Origin: an uncultured Flavobacteriaceae bacterium
GTDB taxonomy: Bacteria; Bacteroidota; Bacteroidia; Flavobacteriales; Flavobacteriaceae
Assembly (NCBI GenBank): GCA_943788695.1
Contig: CALSRG010000001.1
Span: 248,001-312,000, forward strand
Direction: 5' to 3'
Length of the DNA: 64,000 nt
Part shown: piece by piece, positions 19,687 through 28,800 of the stretch
Numbering within the stretch: the stretch's first letter is position 1
How the letters are laid out: every line of letters starts with the position of its first letter
The notes under the pieces: generated by a model
Databases searched by the model: none
What the model was told of the DNA's origin: nothing
What the model saw: the letters and a program-made list of their open reading frames with translations, nothing else
Made by a program: the position numbers and the translations under genes

Positions 19687-21975
19687 TTACTTGTCCCCAG
19701 ATTTATCTCCTGTTGAAATTGTAGCAGGCACTATAGAACTGTCATGTGCATTATGATATTCTTCAAGAAGATTCATAATCGCATTGATTAGGTCTTTTGT
19801 TTCTAAAAGAACACTAAAATAGAGGGCTGTGTTTTTTGGATTCGATTCCTCTGTCCTTGTTCGGTTGACCTGACTTTGTATTTTTGACTTAACCAAATCA
19901 TATACCTCCTTCTTCTCTTTGATGATAACACCAATTTCTTCAAAAGCACCAGTTTTAAATGCATTTTGAGTATCCATGAATAGGATTTCAAGTTTGTCAT
20001 AAATTTCCTTCAGCTCCTTTACCTGATTAAACTTCAGTTTTTTGTGATTGTTGTTGACGTGCTTGTAAGACATTTTTGAAATGTATTCCAAAGACTGAGT
20101 GATGTCTTGCAAATAACCTAAAATATTGATATAAAAACCACTTGCTTCTACACTTGACTCATCAAGGTTTTTAATAAAAAAGAAAATGTTATCACGTAGG
20201 TCATCCACTTCCGAAGTCAACTTAATAACTTGTTTTTTACTTTTCTTGAGTGCAGATATTTTTTGAGTGGCTAGGCCTCCTAACGCATTTTCGTAAATTT
20301 GATTGGTACGTTTAACAACATTTGCAATATTTTTTGCGCTTTCTAAAATTACACCTTGTAATGAACTACTTTCAGCTTTGGTTAAACTGTCCTCTTCTAC
20401 AACTTTATCAAATTTAATTTTATGCGAGGTATAATTTTTATACAATAAAATAGCCGTAATGATCAACAAAATTGGAGTAACCACAACAGGATTCCATTTG
20501 ATCAACAGCACTACAATACCCGAGGCTATAAAGGCTCCTATGGCAGTTCCAAACCAACCTCCAATAACATTTAGAACACCTGCAACACGATAAACCGCAC
20601 TGTCACTGCCCCACGCTCTATCAGCTAATGATGTCCCCATCGCAACCATAAAAGTCACATAGGTCGTTGATAATGGTAATTTCATGGATGTGGCCAAAGC
20701 AATCAAAATACCTGATACCATCAAATTTACTGACGCACGGATCATGTCAAAGGCGGGAGCCTCAAGACTTTGGTCTTTAGACATGATGACCTCGGGCTTT
20801 TTAAAACTGTTATTAATACGTGTCTGAATTGCTTTAGGAACTATCGGGCTGAAGTATCCTGAAAGTTGAGCAATTCCCTTAACAATGCCCCTTGATAGTC
20901 TGTTGGGTTCAAATTTCTCATGTGTTTCGCCTTGGCGAGACAAGCTAATTTCGGTCTCAGCAACCGTTTTAGCTTTTTTAGACAACCAAAGGGTTGCCAC
21001 CATAATACCACCAGCAATAAATAACAATAGTGGTTCTGCAGGAACTTTCTTTTCTAAAACTTCCATAGAAAACATGGAGGCTTCAACACCTGAAACTGAC
21101 CAAGCTTCATAGGAATGATACGCCGCCATTGGAACGCCAATAAAGTTAACTAAGTCATTCCCCGAAAAGGCTAATGCGAGTCCGAAAGTACCTACTGCAA
21201 TTACAACAAGTAGAACAGTTTTCTTGGTGAGCAATTCAAACAAATACGAGAAAAAGAGCCAAAAGATAAAACCACCTAAAATGATGAAAAGTTCGTTGCC
21301 TTCGAGGATCCCTTTCAGATCGCCGTAATAAGGAGTGCCTTTGAGGCCTTTAAGAAATATGAAATACGTGATTGCCGTTAATGCGACACCTCCAAATATA
21401 GCTCCAAAGTTTTTTATTTTTTTATCGTTATGAAAGGTGAATATCACACGTGAAAACCATTGCACCACCGCGCCAATAGTAAAGGCAACAACAACAGATA
21501 AAAGAATTCCAAAGATGATTTCTAAAGCCTTTTTAGTATTAATATAGCTCCCTAAATCCGCAAGAGTCTGACTGTCAGATTGGGAAATTTTAATGAGCGA
21601 CATCATCACTGCAGCACCCAATAAATTAAATACAATGGAAACCGTAGTGGAGGTTGGTAGTCCGAGCGTATTGAAAAAATCCAATAGTAGGATGTCTGTG
21701 ATCATAACTGCCATAAAAATTAACATAATTTCATCAAACATGAACTGACCCGGTACAAAAATGCCTTTTCTGGCAACCTCCATCATGCCACTCGAGAAAA
21801 CTGCACCTATAAAAATGCCTAAACTAGCCACTATCATTATGGTTCTAAGTGAAATAACTTTAGAACCAATCGCTGAATTCAAAAAGTTAACAGCGTCATT
21901 ACTTACACCAACTACAATATCTACAACTGCAAGAATTGTAACGGCAATTAAAATAAATAGATAAATATTTTCCAT
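19687..21975 (-). CDS. pit: PiT-family inorganic phosphate transporter with PhoU-like C-terminal domain
   Basis: This inner-membrane permease takes up phosphate. It has 762 residues and about 12 membrane segments in two inverted halves. The first half carries the signature GVSNDAVNFLNSAIGS at 23-38, and a second ND motif (SGNDLVNFIGVP) falls near residue 275. After a KWNPVVVTPILL-type last helix, about 220 mainly helical cytoplasmic residues resemble a PhoU domain, as is common in Bacteroidota PiT proteins. That domain may sense or gate uptake, which is an inference. The oprP-like porin gene lies 67 bases upstream on the same strand, so outer- and inner-membrane phosphate uptake are probably co-transcribed. 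Confidence 0.93.
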   Translation of the reverse strand: MENIYLFILIAVTILAVVDIVVGVSNDAVNFLNSAIGSKVISLRTIMIVASLGIFIGAVFSSGMMEVARKGIFVPGQFMFDEIMLIFMAVMITDILLLDFFNTLGLPTSTTVSIVFNLLGAAVMMSLIKISQSDSQTLADLGSYINTKKALEIIFGILLSVVVAFTIGAVVQWFSRVIFTFHNDKKIKNFGAIFGGVALTAITYFIFLKGLKGTPYYGDLKGILEGNELFIILGGFIFWLFFSYLFELLTKKTVLLVVIAVGTFGLALAFSGNDLVNFIGVPMAAYHSYEAWSVSGVEASMFSMEVLEKKVPAEPLLLFIAGGIMVATLWLSKKAKTVAETEISLSRQGETHEKFEPNRLSRGIVKGIAQLSGYFSPIVPKAIQTRINNSFKKPEVIMSKDQSLEAPAFDMIRASVNLMVSGILIALATSMKLPLSTTYVTFMVAMGTSLADRAWGSDSAVYRVAGVLNVIGGWFGTAIGAFIASGIVVLLIKWNPVVVTPILLIITAILLYKNYTSHKIKFDKVVEEDSLTKAESSSLQGVILESAKNIANVVKRTNQIYENALGGLATQKISALKKSKKQVIKLTSEVDDLRDNIFFFIKNLDESSVEASGFYINILGYLQDITQSLEYISKMSYKHVNNNHKKLKFNQVKELKEIYDKLEILFMDTQNAFKTGAFEEIGVIIKEKKEVYDLVKSKIQSQVNRTRTEESNPKNTALYFSVLLETKDLINAIMNLLEEYHNAHDSSIVPATISTGDKSGDK

Positions 21976-22042
21976 AGTTTATTATTGTTATCCCGCATAT
22001 TTTATTGCTAATCCGTGCAGGGTCGGATTTTGTTTAAAAATA

Positions 22043-23233
22043 TTAAAAGTGAATATCAAATTGTAATCTATAAATCAGATTATTGTTTTTATTAGCAACA
22101 TCCAAATAGCTGATGTCTGACTGTACTTTTAGATTGTGTCCAACGATGAATTTTGACAATCCAAAAGTGTATTGTTGTTCGATATCTTTTCCCGTAATGT
22201 CTTTATCCAATTTAATGTTTGTATAACGGCCTGAAACTTCCCAATTATTTTTAAACAAATAACCCGATTGAAGATTTAAACCTTTTCCTACCTGAACGAT
22301 ATCTCCAGTTAAAGAGCCGTCAGCATTTTTCGCAAATGGATCGGCAGCATCTCTATCGGCGTATTCAGCCATAATAGAAAAACCTTTGAGCTTGAACATT
22401 GCATCGATAAACAAGGTGTTTATATTCGTTTCGTAAAATCCTAAGTCGTTTTCCATATAACTCCCTTGATTACTTCTGTTTTTAACCGCATTGTTGTTAT
22501 GGTCATAAGAGATGCCAATAGCTAATTTAGGAGCTGGTTCACGCTTTAAATCGGAAGCGCTATAGTCCCCTCCACCTGCAAAAGTCCCAAAAGGTAAAAA
22601 CTCGACGCGGCCAGTGTATTGGTGTCCGCCAAGATTGCCGGTAGTGATGTTTCTACCCTCGCCTTGAGAAAATGCAAAAATCTCTCTTACCAAAAATTTC
22701 TCAGTCAGGTAAAAGTGATGTCTCAACTGAAGACCAGTATCACGGTCGATGTTAAAACGACTATTGAGTAATGAGCGATCAACTTGTTGCATATTTCCTG
22801 AAGAAATAACCCGTTCTCTGTTGCCTGGAAGTTTGGTTTGGCCAGCCCACAAAACAAAATTGCCGTAAAAATTCCATTTAACAACAGCATCTAAAATATA
22901 TTTTGGAGCATTACTTGTATAAACTGATGGTCCTGAGAGGTCACGATTAGACAATCCAAGCTCAAGTTTATAGGTCAATTTTGGCGAGTATGCAAAGCCG
23001 TCAAATTTTAATCTGGCTCTTCTAACCAAAAAATTCGCCTCATTTTTAGTGTCATCTTCCCAATCTGATACGGCTAAAAACTGCATTCGTGTTGCCACTT
23101 TCATGGACCAAGTGCTGTCTTGTCCTACTAAATTAAAAAGGCCTTTCCCAAAAGTCGTTCCCTGAGTCTCTTGGGCTTGGGTAAGGGACAAAGCAAACAC
23201 TGTTAGTAATAAAGTTGTGGATTTCAAATACAT
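22043..23233 (-). CDS. OprO/OprP-type phosphate-selective porin
   Basis: A predicted outer-membrane barrel of 396 residues with a signal peptide ending near residue 20 (LSLTQAQ). The body carries the OprP/OprO family pattern: FLVRRARLKFDGFAYSPKL near 66-84, the KWNFYGNFVLWAGQTKLPGNRE segment and a series of alternating strands ending in an aromatic C-terminus (YRLQFDIHF). These porins pass phosphate or polyphosphate. The downstream pit gene supports a phosphate role. A direct repeat of AATGTTA with 11-base spacing lies 40-57 bases before the ATG. Confidence 0.88.
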   Translation of the reverse strand: MYLKSTTLLLTVFALSLTQAQETQGTTFGKGLFNLVGQDSTWSMKVATRMQFLAVSDWEDDTKNEANFLVRRARLKFDGFAYSPKLTYKLELGLSNRDLSGPSVYTSNAPKYILDAVVKWNFYGNFVLWAGQTKLPGNRERVISSGNMQQVDRSLLNSRFNIDRDTGLQLRHHFYLTEKFLVREIFAFSQGEGRNITTGNLGGHQYTGRVEFLPFGTFAGGGDYSASDLKREPAPKLAIGISYDHNNNAVKNRSNQGSYMENDLGFYETNINTLFIDAMFKLKGFSIMAEYADRDAADPFAKNADGSLTGDIVQVGKGLNLQSGYLFKNNWEVSGRYTNIKLDKDITGKDIEQQYTFGLSKFIVGHNLKVQSDISYLDVANKNNNLIYRLQFDIHF

Positions 23234-23272
23234 AATAGTTTAGACTAATTAATGGTGCGAAGGAAAGTTCTT

Positions 23273-23290
23273 AATGTTAACTGAATGTTA
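23273..23290 (-). promoter_or_regulatory. PHO-box-like direct repeat upstream of the porin gene
   Basis: AATGTTA occurs twice with a four-base spacer, an 11-base period. On the porin strand this reads as two TAACATT units; seen another way it is ATAACA, five bases, TTAACA, close to the Bacillus PhoP box. It sits 40-57 bases before the porin ATG. No TAnnTTTG element was found beside it. Function is inferred from geometry and gene context only. Confidence 0.35.
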
Positions 23291-23380
23291 TTTATTGGAA
23301 AAATTTTAAGTGAATAGCACTTATCTAATGAATGATAAAATTGTTGTAAATGACCTGAGCGATTTCATTGATCTACTTGA

Positions 23381-25135
23381 TTAAGATTCTAAAATAGTGT
23401 CATTATTATTGTATAATAATTCGGCCACTGTGATCAATTTTTTAATCATATCATTGACGTTGGAGTAATCGTTGAAGAGTGAAGACGCCATTTCAGTTGT
23501 AATGAGATCCTTTCGGATCAATTGATCAATAGCTTTATTACTTTGTCTAATATTCTCTTTCGCTTCGAGTTTGAGTTCAGTTAATTTTTTGGCATATTTT
23601 GCAGAATCCTCTTCTGTTCGAAACAAATAAATTACCCTCAACACCTTTGTGACTTTCACTCTAAAACTGTTGTAAACTTCCAACAAATAAGGGTTTTTTT
23701 TCCGTTAGCGAATAAGTCATATTTTTATTTAATTCTTTGACATCTTTGATAATTTCCACCATTTTACGATTTGCAACTTTGATGTCACTGACTATTTTAT
23801 TTTGATTTGTACTTAAGTTTAAATCGCTCTGAATAACGGTAGCATATTTCAAAATTTCGCCATAAATGGTTTTTACCTTTTGATAATACAATTCATCAAC
23901 ATCAATTCCCATATTATCTGTTGATTTCTTGACAATCTTTTTAATCTGTTCGTGAGATTTGATATCATCCCTATGAATATTTAAACCATGTGCAACAATT
24001 TCAAAAATGGCATTTTTATACAAGTACTTTGACTCTTTAAAAAGTGACGCAATTGCAGAAGTTGGAAATTGTAAGACCGCCTCATTTAAATATTTCGGCT
24101 CGGCAATGTCCTTACTTGATTTGTCTTTAAAAACTTTGACCAGAAACAATTCCAGTTTACCGATAAAAGGAATCATAATAAGCACGCCCATAACGTTAAA
24201 GATGGTATGAAAAATTGCTAATTTTAAGGTATAGTCAGATTGAGCTATATGAAGTCCATCGGATAAGATATTCACAAATTTTGCAAGCGGAAAGATCAAA
24301 ATTAAGGCCACCAAACCCGTTACCACATTAAACACAAAATGTGCTCCCGCAAGGCGTTTGCTAGAAACGTTTGAGCTTATTGATCCTAAAATAGCTGTAA
24401 TTGTGGTCCCTACGTTTGCTCCAATGGCAAGTGCTAAAGCGTTTTCGTACTCAATTTGTTGGGCCGCTAAGGCTGTTAAAATAAGTGCTAAAGTAGCACT
24501 ACTTGATTGTAAAATTGTTGTAATTATAATTCCTAAGCCCGTATAAACTAAAGCACCTATAAAGCCAGAAATGGCAAAATCTGTTAAGTCGATAAATTCC
24601 TTAAATACATCAAACCCCTCTTTCATGTAGTGAATGCCAAGGAAAAAAAACCTAAACCAGCAAGTACGCTACCAATTCCTTTGAGAGAACTCTTTTTTTG
24701 AAATGAAAAGATTAATCCAAAAATCAATACTGGCAATGCGAGGACAGATATTTTAATTTTTAACCCAAATCCAGCAACGAGCCAGGCTGTTGCTGTAGTG
24801 CCAATATTTGCACCAAAAATCAACCCTAAACCCTCTGAAAGCGTGATCAATCCAGCGCTTATAAATGAAATGGTAATAACCGATACTAATGAGCTCGATT
24901 GAATCAATGCCGTTACCAAAGCGCCAGCTGTGATACTTTTATAAAATCTATTAGTGACTCTTTTTAAAATGTTTTGAAGAGGCCCTTTTGAGAATGCTCT
25001 AAAACCATCTTCAAGCATGATCATCCCAAAAAGAAGAATGGCTACACCAGCTAGAATAGTTTTAAAATTTGGGTTGAAATAGAGTAATACCGCAAGTAAA
25101 ACTAAGAAAGAAAAAAATAATAACCGTTTGAACAT
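23381..25135 (-). pseudogene. Na/Pi cotransporter family gene split by two homopolymer frameshifts
   Basis: Three adjoining frames together encode one Na/Pi-cotransporter (NptA/YjbB-like) of about 585 residues. The first piece (25135-24623) has two QSSS-type motifs' first copy, TALIQSSSLVSV, with GLIFGANIGTTATAW. The second (to 23661) has the second copy, TTILQSSSATLALI, with AIGANVGTTITAI, and the start of a PhoU-like helical region. The third (to 23381) completes that region. The first break lies in an A8 run at 24643-24650: one more base restores GLGFFFLGIHYMKEG. The second lies in a T8 run at 23694-23701: one base fewer restores NPYLLEVYNSF. Both being mononucleotide runs, the cause may be sequencing error, slippage-based switching or real loss. 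A working gene would import phosphate with sodium. Confidence 0.85.
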
Positions 25136-25457
25136 AAGTAGGTTTTTATAAGGTTTAATGAATCAATCCTGATAAACAAAGCCTTTACCGTAACAATTTG
25201 CTTTGAGGACGGATTGTTGGAGACGAACTCATTGATGAACCTATAAAAGTTTAGTGCAAATGGCCAAACCAGAAAAGGTGTGGAGGCACCAACAAATAGA
25301 AAATTAAATTTGAAATTTAAACTCATTGGGAAAAGTTCTAGAATCTAAAATATGAAAAAAATCATCCTAAGATTATAAAATAATCCTGACAATGATAAAA
25401 ATCTCATTGAGGAGTTGAAAAACGTCTAGTCACTTCTGATCAATATGATATAAAAGT

Positions 25458-25485
25458 AAAGGACCGCCAAAAATGGCGGTCCTTT
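25458..25485. terminator. Hairpin terminator without an obvious upstream gene
   Basis: A perfect 12-bp stem, arms AAAGGACCGCCA and TGGCGGTCCTTT, closes an AAAA loop. It looks like a rho-independent terminator, but the nearest genes both point away from it. It may end a small RNA or a lost gene. Confidence 0.7.
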
Positions 25486-25672
25486 AACAACTAACTAACC
25501 AAGGACTCGTGCTTACCTACACGAAAACTTAAATTTACCCAAATGAAAAAACAACTAACTAAACTTGCGTTAATTGTCTTTTGAACGGAGAAAAACCCCA
25601 GACATTGTCAATTCATGTCATAAATAATTGTTAAAACTTCATCTGGCCAACAAATCGCCCTAAAATTGAATT

Positions 25673-25697
25673 GGGTTAAATTTGGTACATTTAACCC
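25673..25697. repeat. Inverted repeat overlapping the gpsA promoter
   Basis: Arms GGGTTAAAT (25673-25681) and ATTTAACCC (25689-25697) are perfectly complementary, with a seven-base spacer. They flank and overlap the TAAATTTG element, as an operator would. Whether a regulator binds there is unknown. Confidence 0.5.
25677..25684 (+). promoter_or_regulatory. TAnnTTTG (-7) promoter element of gpsA
   Basis: TAAATTTG is an exact match 26 bases before the gpsA ATG, inside a 9-bp inverted repeat. Confidence 0.55.
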
Positions 25698-25710
25698 TTA
25701 ATTTATTGAC

Positions 25711-26712
25711 ATGTCAGACGGTATAAGTTTTGGTGTTTTAGGAGGTGGTAGTTGGGCTACCGCACTTGTAAAAATATTATCAGAAAATCAATCTAAAGTG
25801 CATTGGTGTATGAGAAGCGACGCGTCCATTGCACATATTTTGTCACATGGCAATAATCCCAATTATCTAAGTGATGTGTCTTTTGAAAGTTCTCAACTCG
25901 AGCTAACCACCAATCCAAATGATGTAGTCACTGCATGTGATGTGATCATTGTGGCCATTCCCTCAGCTTTTGTATTTGACACTATAAGCCAAATAACGTT
26001 GCCTCTAGATAAAAAGATATTGGTATCTGCAGTCAAAGGTATTGTCCCCCAGTCTGGTCAAGTTTTAGGTGAGCACTTACAAACGTTTTTTCATGTTCCC
26101 TTTGATCAAATCGCTGTTATAGCAGGGCCATGCCATGCTGAGGAAGTGGCACTTGAAAGACTATCCTATTTAACCATTGCGTGTAATAAAAAAGAAAATG
26201 CCAATCTCATTGCTAATGCCTTAAATACACACTATATAAAAACTCATATTAGCGATGACGCTATTGGGACGGAATATGCTGTCATGCTAAAAAATATTTA
26301 TGCAATCGCGGCAGGAATCGCTCATGGACTAGGATATGGCGATAATTTTCAAAGTGTATTAATCAGCAATGCTATCAGGGAAATGAAGCGTTTTGTGAAA
26401 AAAATGCACAAGCTCAAACGAAACATTAATAATTCGTATTATCTAGGGGACTTACTAGTTACTTGCTATTCGACGTTTTCCAGAAATCGCCTGTTCGGTA
26501 ATATGATTGGCAAAGGATATACCGTAAAATCTGCCATGATGGAAATGAATATGGTAGCAGAAGGTTACTATGCTGCCAAATGTGCTTTTGATATTAACGA
26601 TAAAAATAAGAAGAAAACAAAATTACATATTATCAATGCGGTACACGCCATTTTATATCAAAATGCTTCTGCAAAAAAGACCTTTCAAAAACTAAGTGAA
26701 CAGCTAAATTAA
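25711..26712 (+). CDS. gpsA: NAD(P)H-dependent glycerol-3-phosphate dehydrogenase
   Basis: GpsA reduces dihydroxyacetone phosphate to sn-glycerol 3-phosphate for phospholipid synthesis. The 333-residue cytoplasmic enzyme has the dinucleotide-binding motif GGGSWATA at 11-18, a SAVKGI segment near 108-113, AGPCHAEEVA near 144-153, and the catalytic-lysine region AVMLKNIYAIAAGIAHGLGYGDN with the downstream NAIREMKRF helix. A GNAT gene begins immediately after its stop codon. The start follows a promoter element within an inverted repeat. Confidence 0.96.
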   Translation: MSDGISFGVLGGGSWATALVKILSENQSKVHWCMRSDASIAHILSHGNNPNYLSDVSFESSQLELTTNPNDVVTACDVIIVAIPSAFVFDTISQITLPLDKKILVSAVKGIVPQSGQVLGEHLQTFFHVPFDQIAVIAGPCHAEEVALERLSYLTIACNKKENANLIANALNTHYIKTHISDDAIGTEYAVMLKNIYAIAAGIAHGLGYGDNFQSVLISNAIREMKRFVKKMHKLKRNINNSYYLGDLLVTCYSTFSRNRLFGNMIGKGYTVKSAMMEMNMVAEGYYAAKCAFDINDKNKKKTKLHIINAVHAILYQNASAKKTFQKLSEQLN

Positions 26713-27192
26713 ATGCTCGTGGGCATTAAAGACATTCAGATTGTTGATTTTAAGTCTGAATTCAGCACTGCATTTAAAACCTTAAATCAATGGTGGATCG
26801 AGAGCTATTTTATCATGGAACCATCCGATTACACCATTTTAAATCATCCTCAATCCGAAGTTATTGACAAGGGTGGTGTCATTTTATTTGCCATCATTGA
26901 TAATGCGCCTGTTGGTGTATGTGCCTTGATCAAATCAAAAGTGAAAGACTACAACTTTGAACTGGCTAAAATGGGCGTTCATCCTGATTGGCACGGCCAA
27001 GGAATAGGTTGGAAGCTAGGAAAAGCCTGTTTGGAAAAAGCAAAGGCTTTAGGCGCTCGTACTGTTTTTTTAGAGAGCAATACAAAACTCGAGGTGGCCA
27101 TGTATCTTTATAAAAAATTAGGTTTTAGAAAAGTTGACTCCTTTCCAACGCCCTATGATCGCTGTAATATTCAAATGTTAGTCGAACTATAA
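26713..27192 (+). CDS. GNAT-family N-acetyltransferase
   Basis: A 159-residue acetyl-CoA-dependent transferase of unknown substrate. The GNAT motif A is clear: MGVHPDWHGQGIGWKLG, with the acetyl-CoA loop HGQGIG at 94-99. Motif B follows as VAMYLYKKLGFRKVD. The ATG directly follows the gpsA stop codon without a gap, so the two are co-translated. Acceptors in this family range from small amines to protein N-termini, and nothing here narrows it. Confidence 0.92.
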   Translation: MLVGIKDIQIVDFKSEFSTAFKTLNQWWIESYFIMEPSDYTILNHPQSEVIDKGGVILFAIIDNAPVGVCALIKSKVKDYNFELAKMGVHPDWHGQGIGWKLGKACLEKAKALGARTVFLESNTKLEVAMYLYKKLGFRKVDSFPTPYDRCNIQMLVEL

Positions 27193-27214
27193 TTCAAATA
27201 CACCTCTTTTTAAT

Positions 27215-27745
27215 ATGAAAAGCATTCTCAACTACTATCCTATTGGTTCTTACCAAAAGGTCGAGCATTTCAGTGCTGAAGTCCGCTCCAATTTCATTAA
27301 AGATATTTCGCAATTCCCTAGTCGTTTGCTCGAGGTTGTAAAATCTCTGACTGACGAACAAAAACTATGGACCTACCGAGAAGGTGGATGGAATATTGCT
27401 CAAGTGATTCATCACTGCGCAGATAGTCATATTAATGCTTACATACGATGCAAATTGGGTGTCACTGAGGATTCTCCTACAATCAATGCTTATGATGAAA
27501 ATAAATGGGCAGCTTTCCCAGATGCTACAAATCTTGACATCAGTACATCATTAAATATCATCAAAGGACTTCACCATCGTTGGACAACGTTTTTTGAAGC
27601 AGCCAGTGAAAGCGAATTTAAAAAGACGGTATTTCATCCGCAACACCAGCAGAAATTCAGCTTAGAAGAGCTTTTGAGTCAGTATGCATGGCATAGTAAT
27701 CATCACTTGGCTCATGTGAGACTAGCTGTTGAAAGACATAAATAA
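27215..27745 (+). CDS. DinB/YfiT-family putative metal-dependent hydrolase or thiol transferase
   Basis: A 176-residue four-helix-bundle protein of the DinB/YfiT superfamily. The metal-binding histidines are visible: VIHHCADSH at 64-72 and WHSNHHLAHV at 159-168, matching the three-His site of YfiT. Family members are bacillithiol or other thiol transferases, or uncharacterised. The role here is unknown. It lies 22 bases after the GNAT gene and may end the gpsA operon. Its stop codon directly abuts the stop of pheS on the other strand. Confidence 0.85.
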   Translation: MKSILNYYPIGSYQKVEHFSAEVRSNFIKDISQFPSRLLEVVKSLTDEQKLWTYREGGWNIAQVIHHCADSHINAYIRCKLGVTEDSPTINAYDENKWAAFPDATNLDISTSLNIIKGLHHRWTTFFEAASESEFKKTVFHPQHQQKFSLEELLSQYAWHSNHHLAHVRLAVERHK

Positions 27746-28765
27746 TTAAATGACTGATTTAAATTGTGATAAAAAACGTACATCGTTTTCACTCAACAAT
27801 CGGATATCGTCAATTTGATGCAGAAGAAGGGCGATACGATCAATGCCCATTCCAAAGGCAAATCCTGAATAAACTTCAGGATCGATACCGCAATTTTTGA
27901 GCACATTTGGGTCTACCATTCCACAGCCCATAATTTCGAGCCATCCTGTTCCTTTGGTCATTTTATAGTCCGTTTCCGTTTCTAAACCCCAGTAAACATC
28001 TACCTCAGCACTAGGTTCTGTAAATGGGAAGTAAGATGGACGCAGTCTGATTTTTGACTTGCCGAACATGGCCGTAGTAAAATATTGCAATGTTTGCTTC
28101 AAATCAGCGAAGCTGACATTTTTATCAATATACAGCCCCTCAACTTGATGGAAAAAGCAATGCGAACGCGCCGAAATGGCCTCATTTCTGTAAACACGAC
28201 CTGGAGAAATGGTTCTAATAGGCGGCTGATTGTTTTCCATATATCGAACCTGAACGGAACTGGTATGTGTTCTTAATAAGACATCCGGATTTGTCTGTAT
28301 AAAAAAAGTATCCTGCATATCCCTAGCTGGATGGTGTTCTGGTAAATTCAAAGCAGAAAAATTATGCCAATCATCTTCTATTTCTGGACCTTCACTAATG
28401 TTAAACCCAATACGTGAAAATATTTCAACGATTTGATTTTTAACTAAACTGATGGGGTGTTGAGAACCAACAGCAAAAGAGGCCCCTGGTTTTGTTAAAT
28501 CATCCTTTGGAACTTTATTGTTTTGGTTTGAAGACAATTTATCTTTTAATAATTGTACTTTGTCTTGAGCATTTATTTTTAGGGTATTGATGGCTAGACC
28601 AGCCGCTTTCTTGTCCTCATTTGGAACGTCTTTAAAAGCCGAGAACAGATCGTTTAATATCCCCTTTTTCCCCAAAAACCGGATTCTGAAAGCCTCAACA
28701 ACTTCTAACGATTCTGCTTGAAAACCTTCAACCTCCTTTAAATAAATATTTACCTGATCAATCAT
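27746..28765 (-). CDS. pheS: Phenylalanine--tRNA ligase alpha subunit
   Basis: This is the catalytic alpha subunit of the alpha2-beta2 synthetase that charges tRNA-Phe. The 339 residues comprise an N-terminal helical tRNA-binding part (about 1-85) and the class II core: HHPARDMQDTFF near 160-171, LRTHTSSVQVRYM, GRVYRNEAISARSHCFFHQVEG, and motif 3 as GFAFGMGIDRIALL. pheT is not adjacent, which is common in Bacteroidota. The ATG lies 19 bases after a TAnnTTTG element. Confidence 0.98.
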   Translation of the reverse strand: MIDQVNIYLKEVEGFQAESLEVVEAFRIRFLGKKGILNDLFSAFKDVPNEDKKAAGLAINTLKINAQDKVQLLKDKLSSNQNNKVPKDDLTKPGASFAVGSQHPISLVKNQIVEIFSRIGFNISEGPEIEDDWHNFSALNLPEHHPARDMQDTFFIQTNPDVLLRTHTSSVQVRYMENNQPPIRTISPGRVYRNEAISARSHCFFHQVEGLYIDKNVSFADLKQTLQYFTTAMFGKSKIRLRPSYFPFTEPSAEVDVYWGLETETDYKMTKGTGWLEIMGCGMVDPNVLKNCGIDPEVYSGFAFGMGIDRIALLLHQIDDIRLLSENDVRFLSQFKSVI

Positions 28766-28784
28766 ACTTTAGATAATGAGTAGA

Positions 28785-28792
28785 CAAAAATA
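28785..28792 (-). promoter_or_regulatory. TAnnTTTG (-7) promoter element of pheS
   Basis: On the minus strand this reads TATTTTTG, an exact match 19 bases before the pheS ATG. Confidence 0.5.
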
Positions 28793-28800
28793 ACGAAACT

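Larger units (their letters stand above)
25136..25710. other. Gene-poor intergenic region with gene-start remnants
   Basis: This 575-base stretch separates the Na/Pi gene (leftward) from gpsA (rightward). No complete gene is evident. At 25352 an ATG opens MKKIILRL and stops; the frame then continues with NNPDNDKNLIEELKNV to a TAG at 25429. A strong hairpin terminator follows at 25458-25485. At 25543-25584 a leader-like ACTAACTAACCAA stretch is followed by a 13-residue signal-peptide-like frame, MKKQLTKLALIVF. The gpsA promoter and an inverted repeat lie at 25673-25697. The rest shows nothing recognisable. Confidence 0.55.

Noticed and set aside
25102-25326. Minus-strand open frame of 74 codons before the Na/Pi gene
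   Set aside because: It overlaps the start of the transporter gene, has low-complexity hydrophobic text and no family resemblance. Likely chance.
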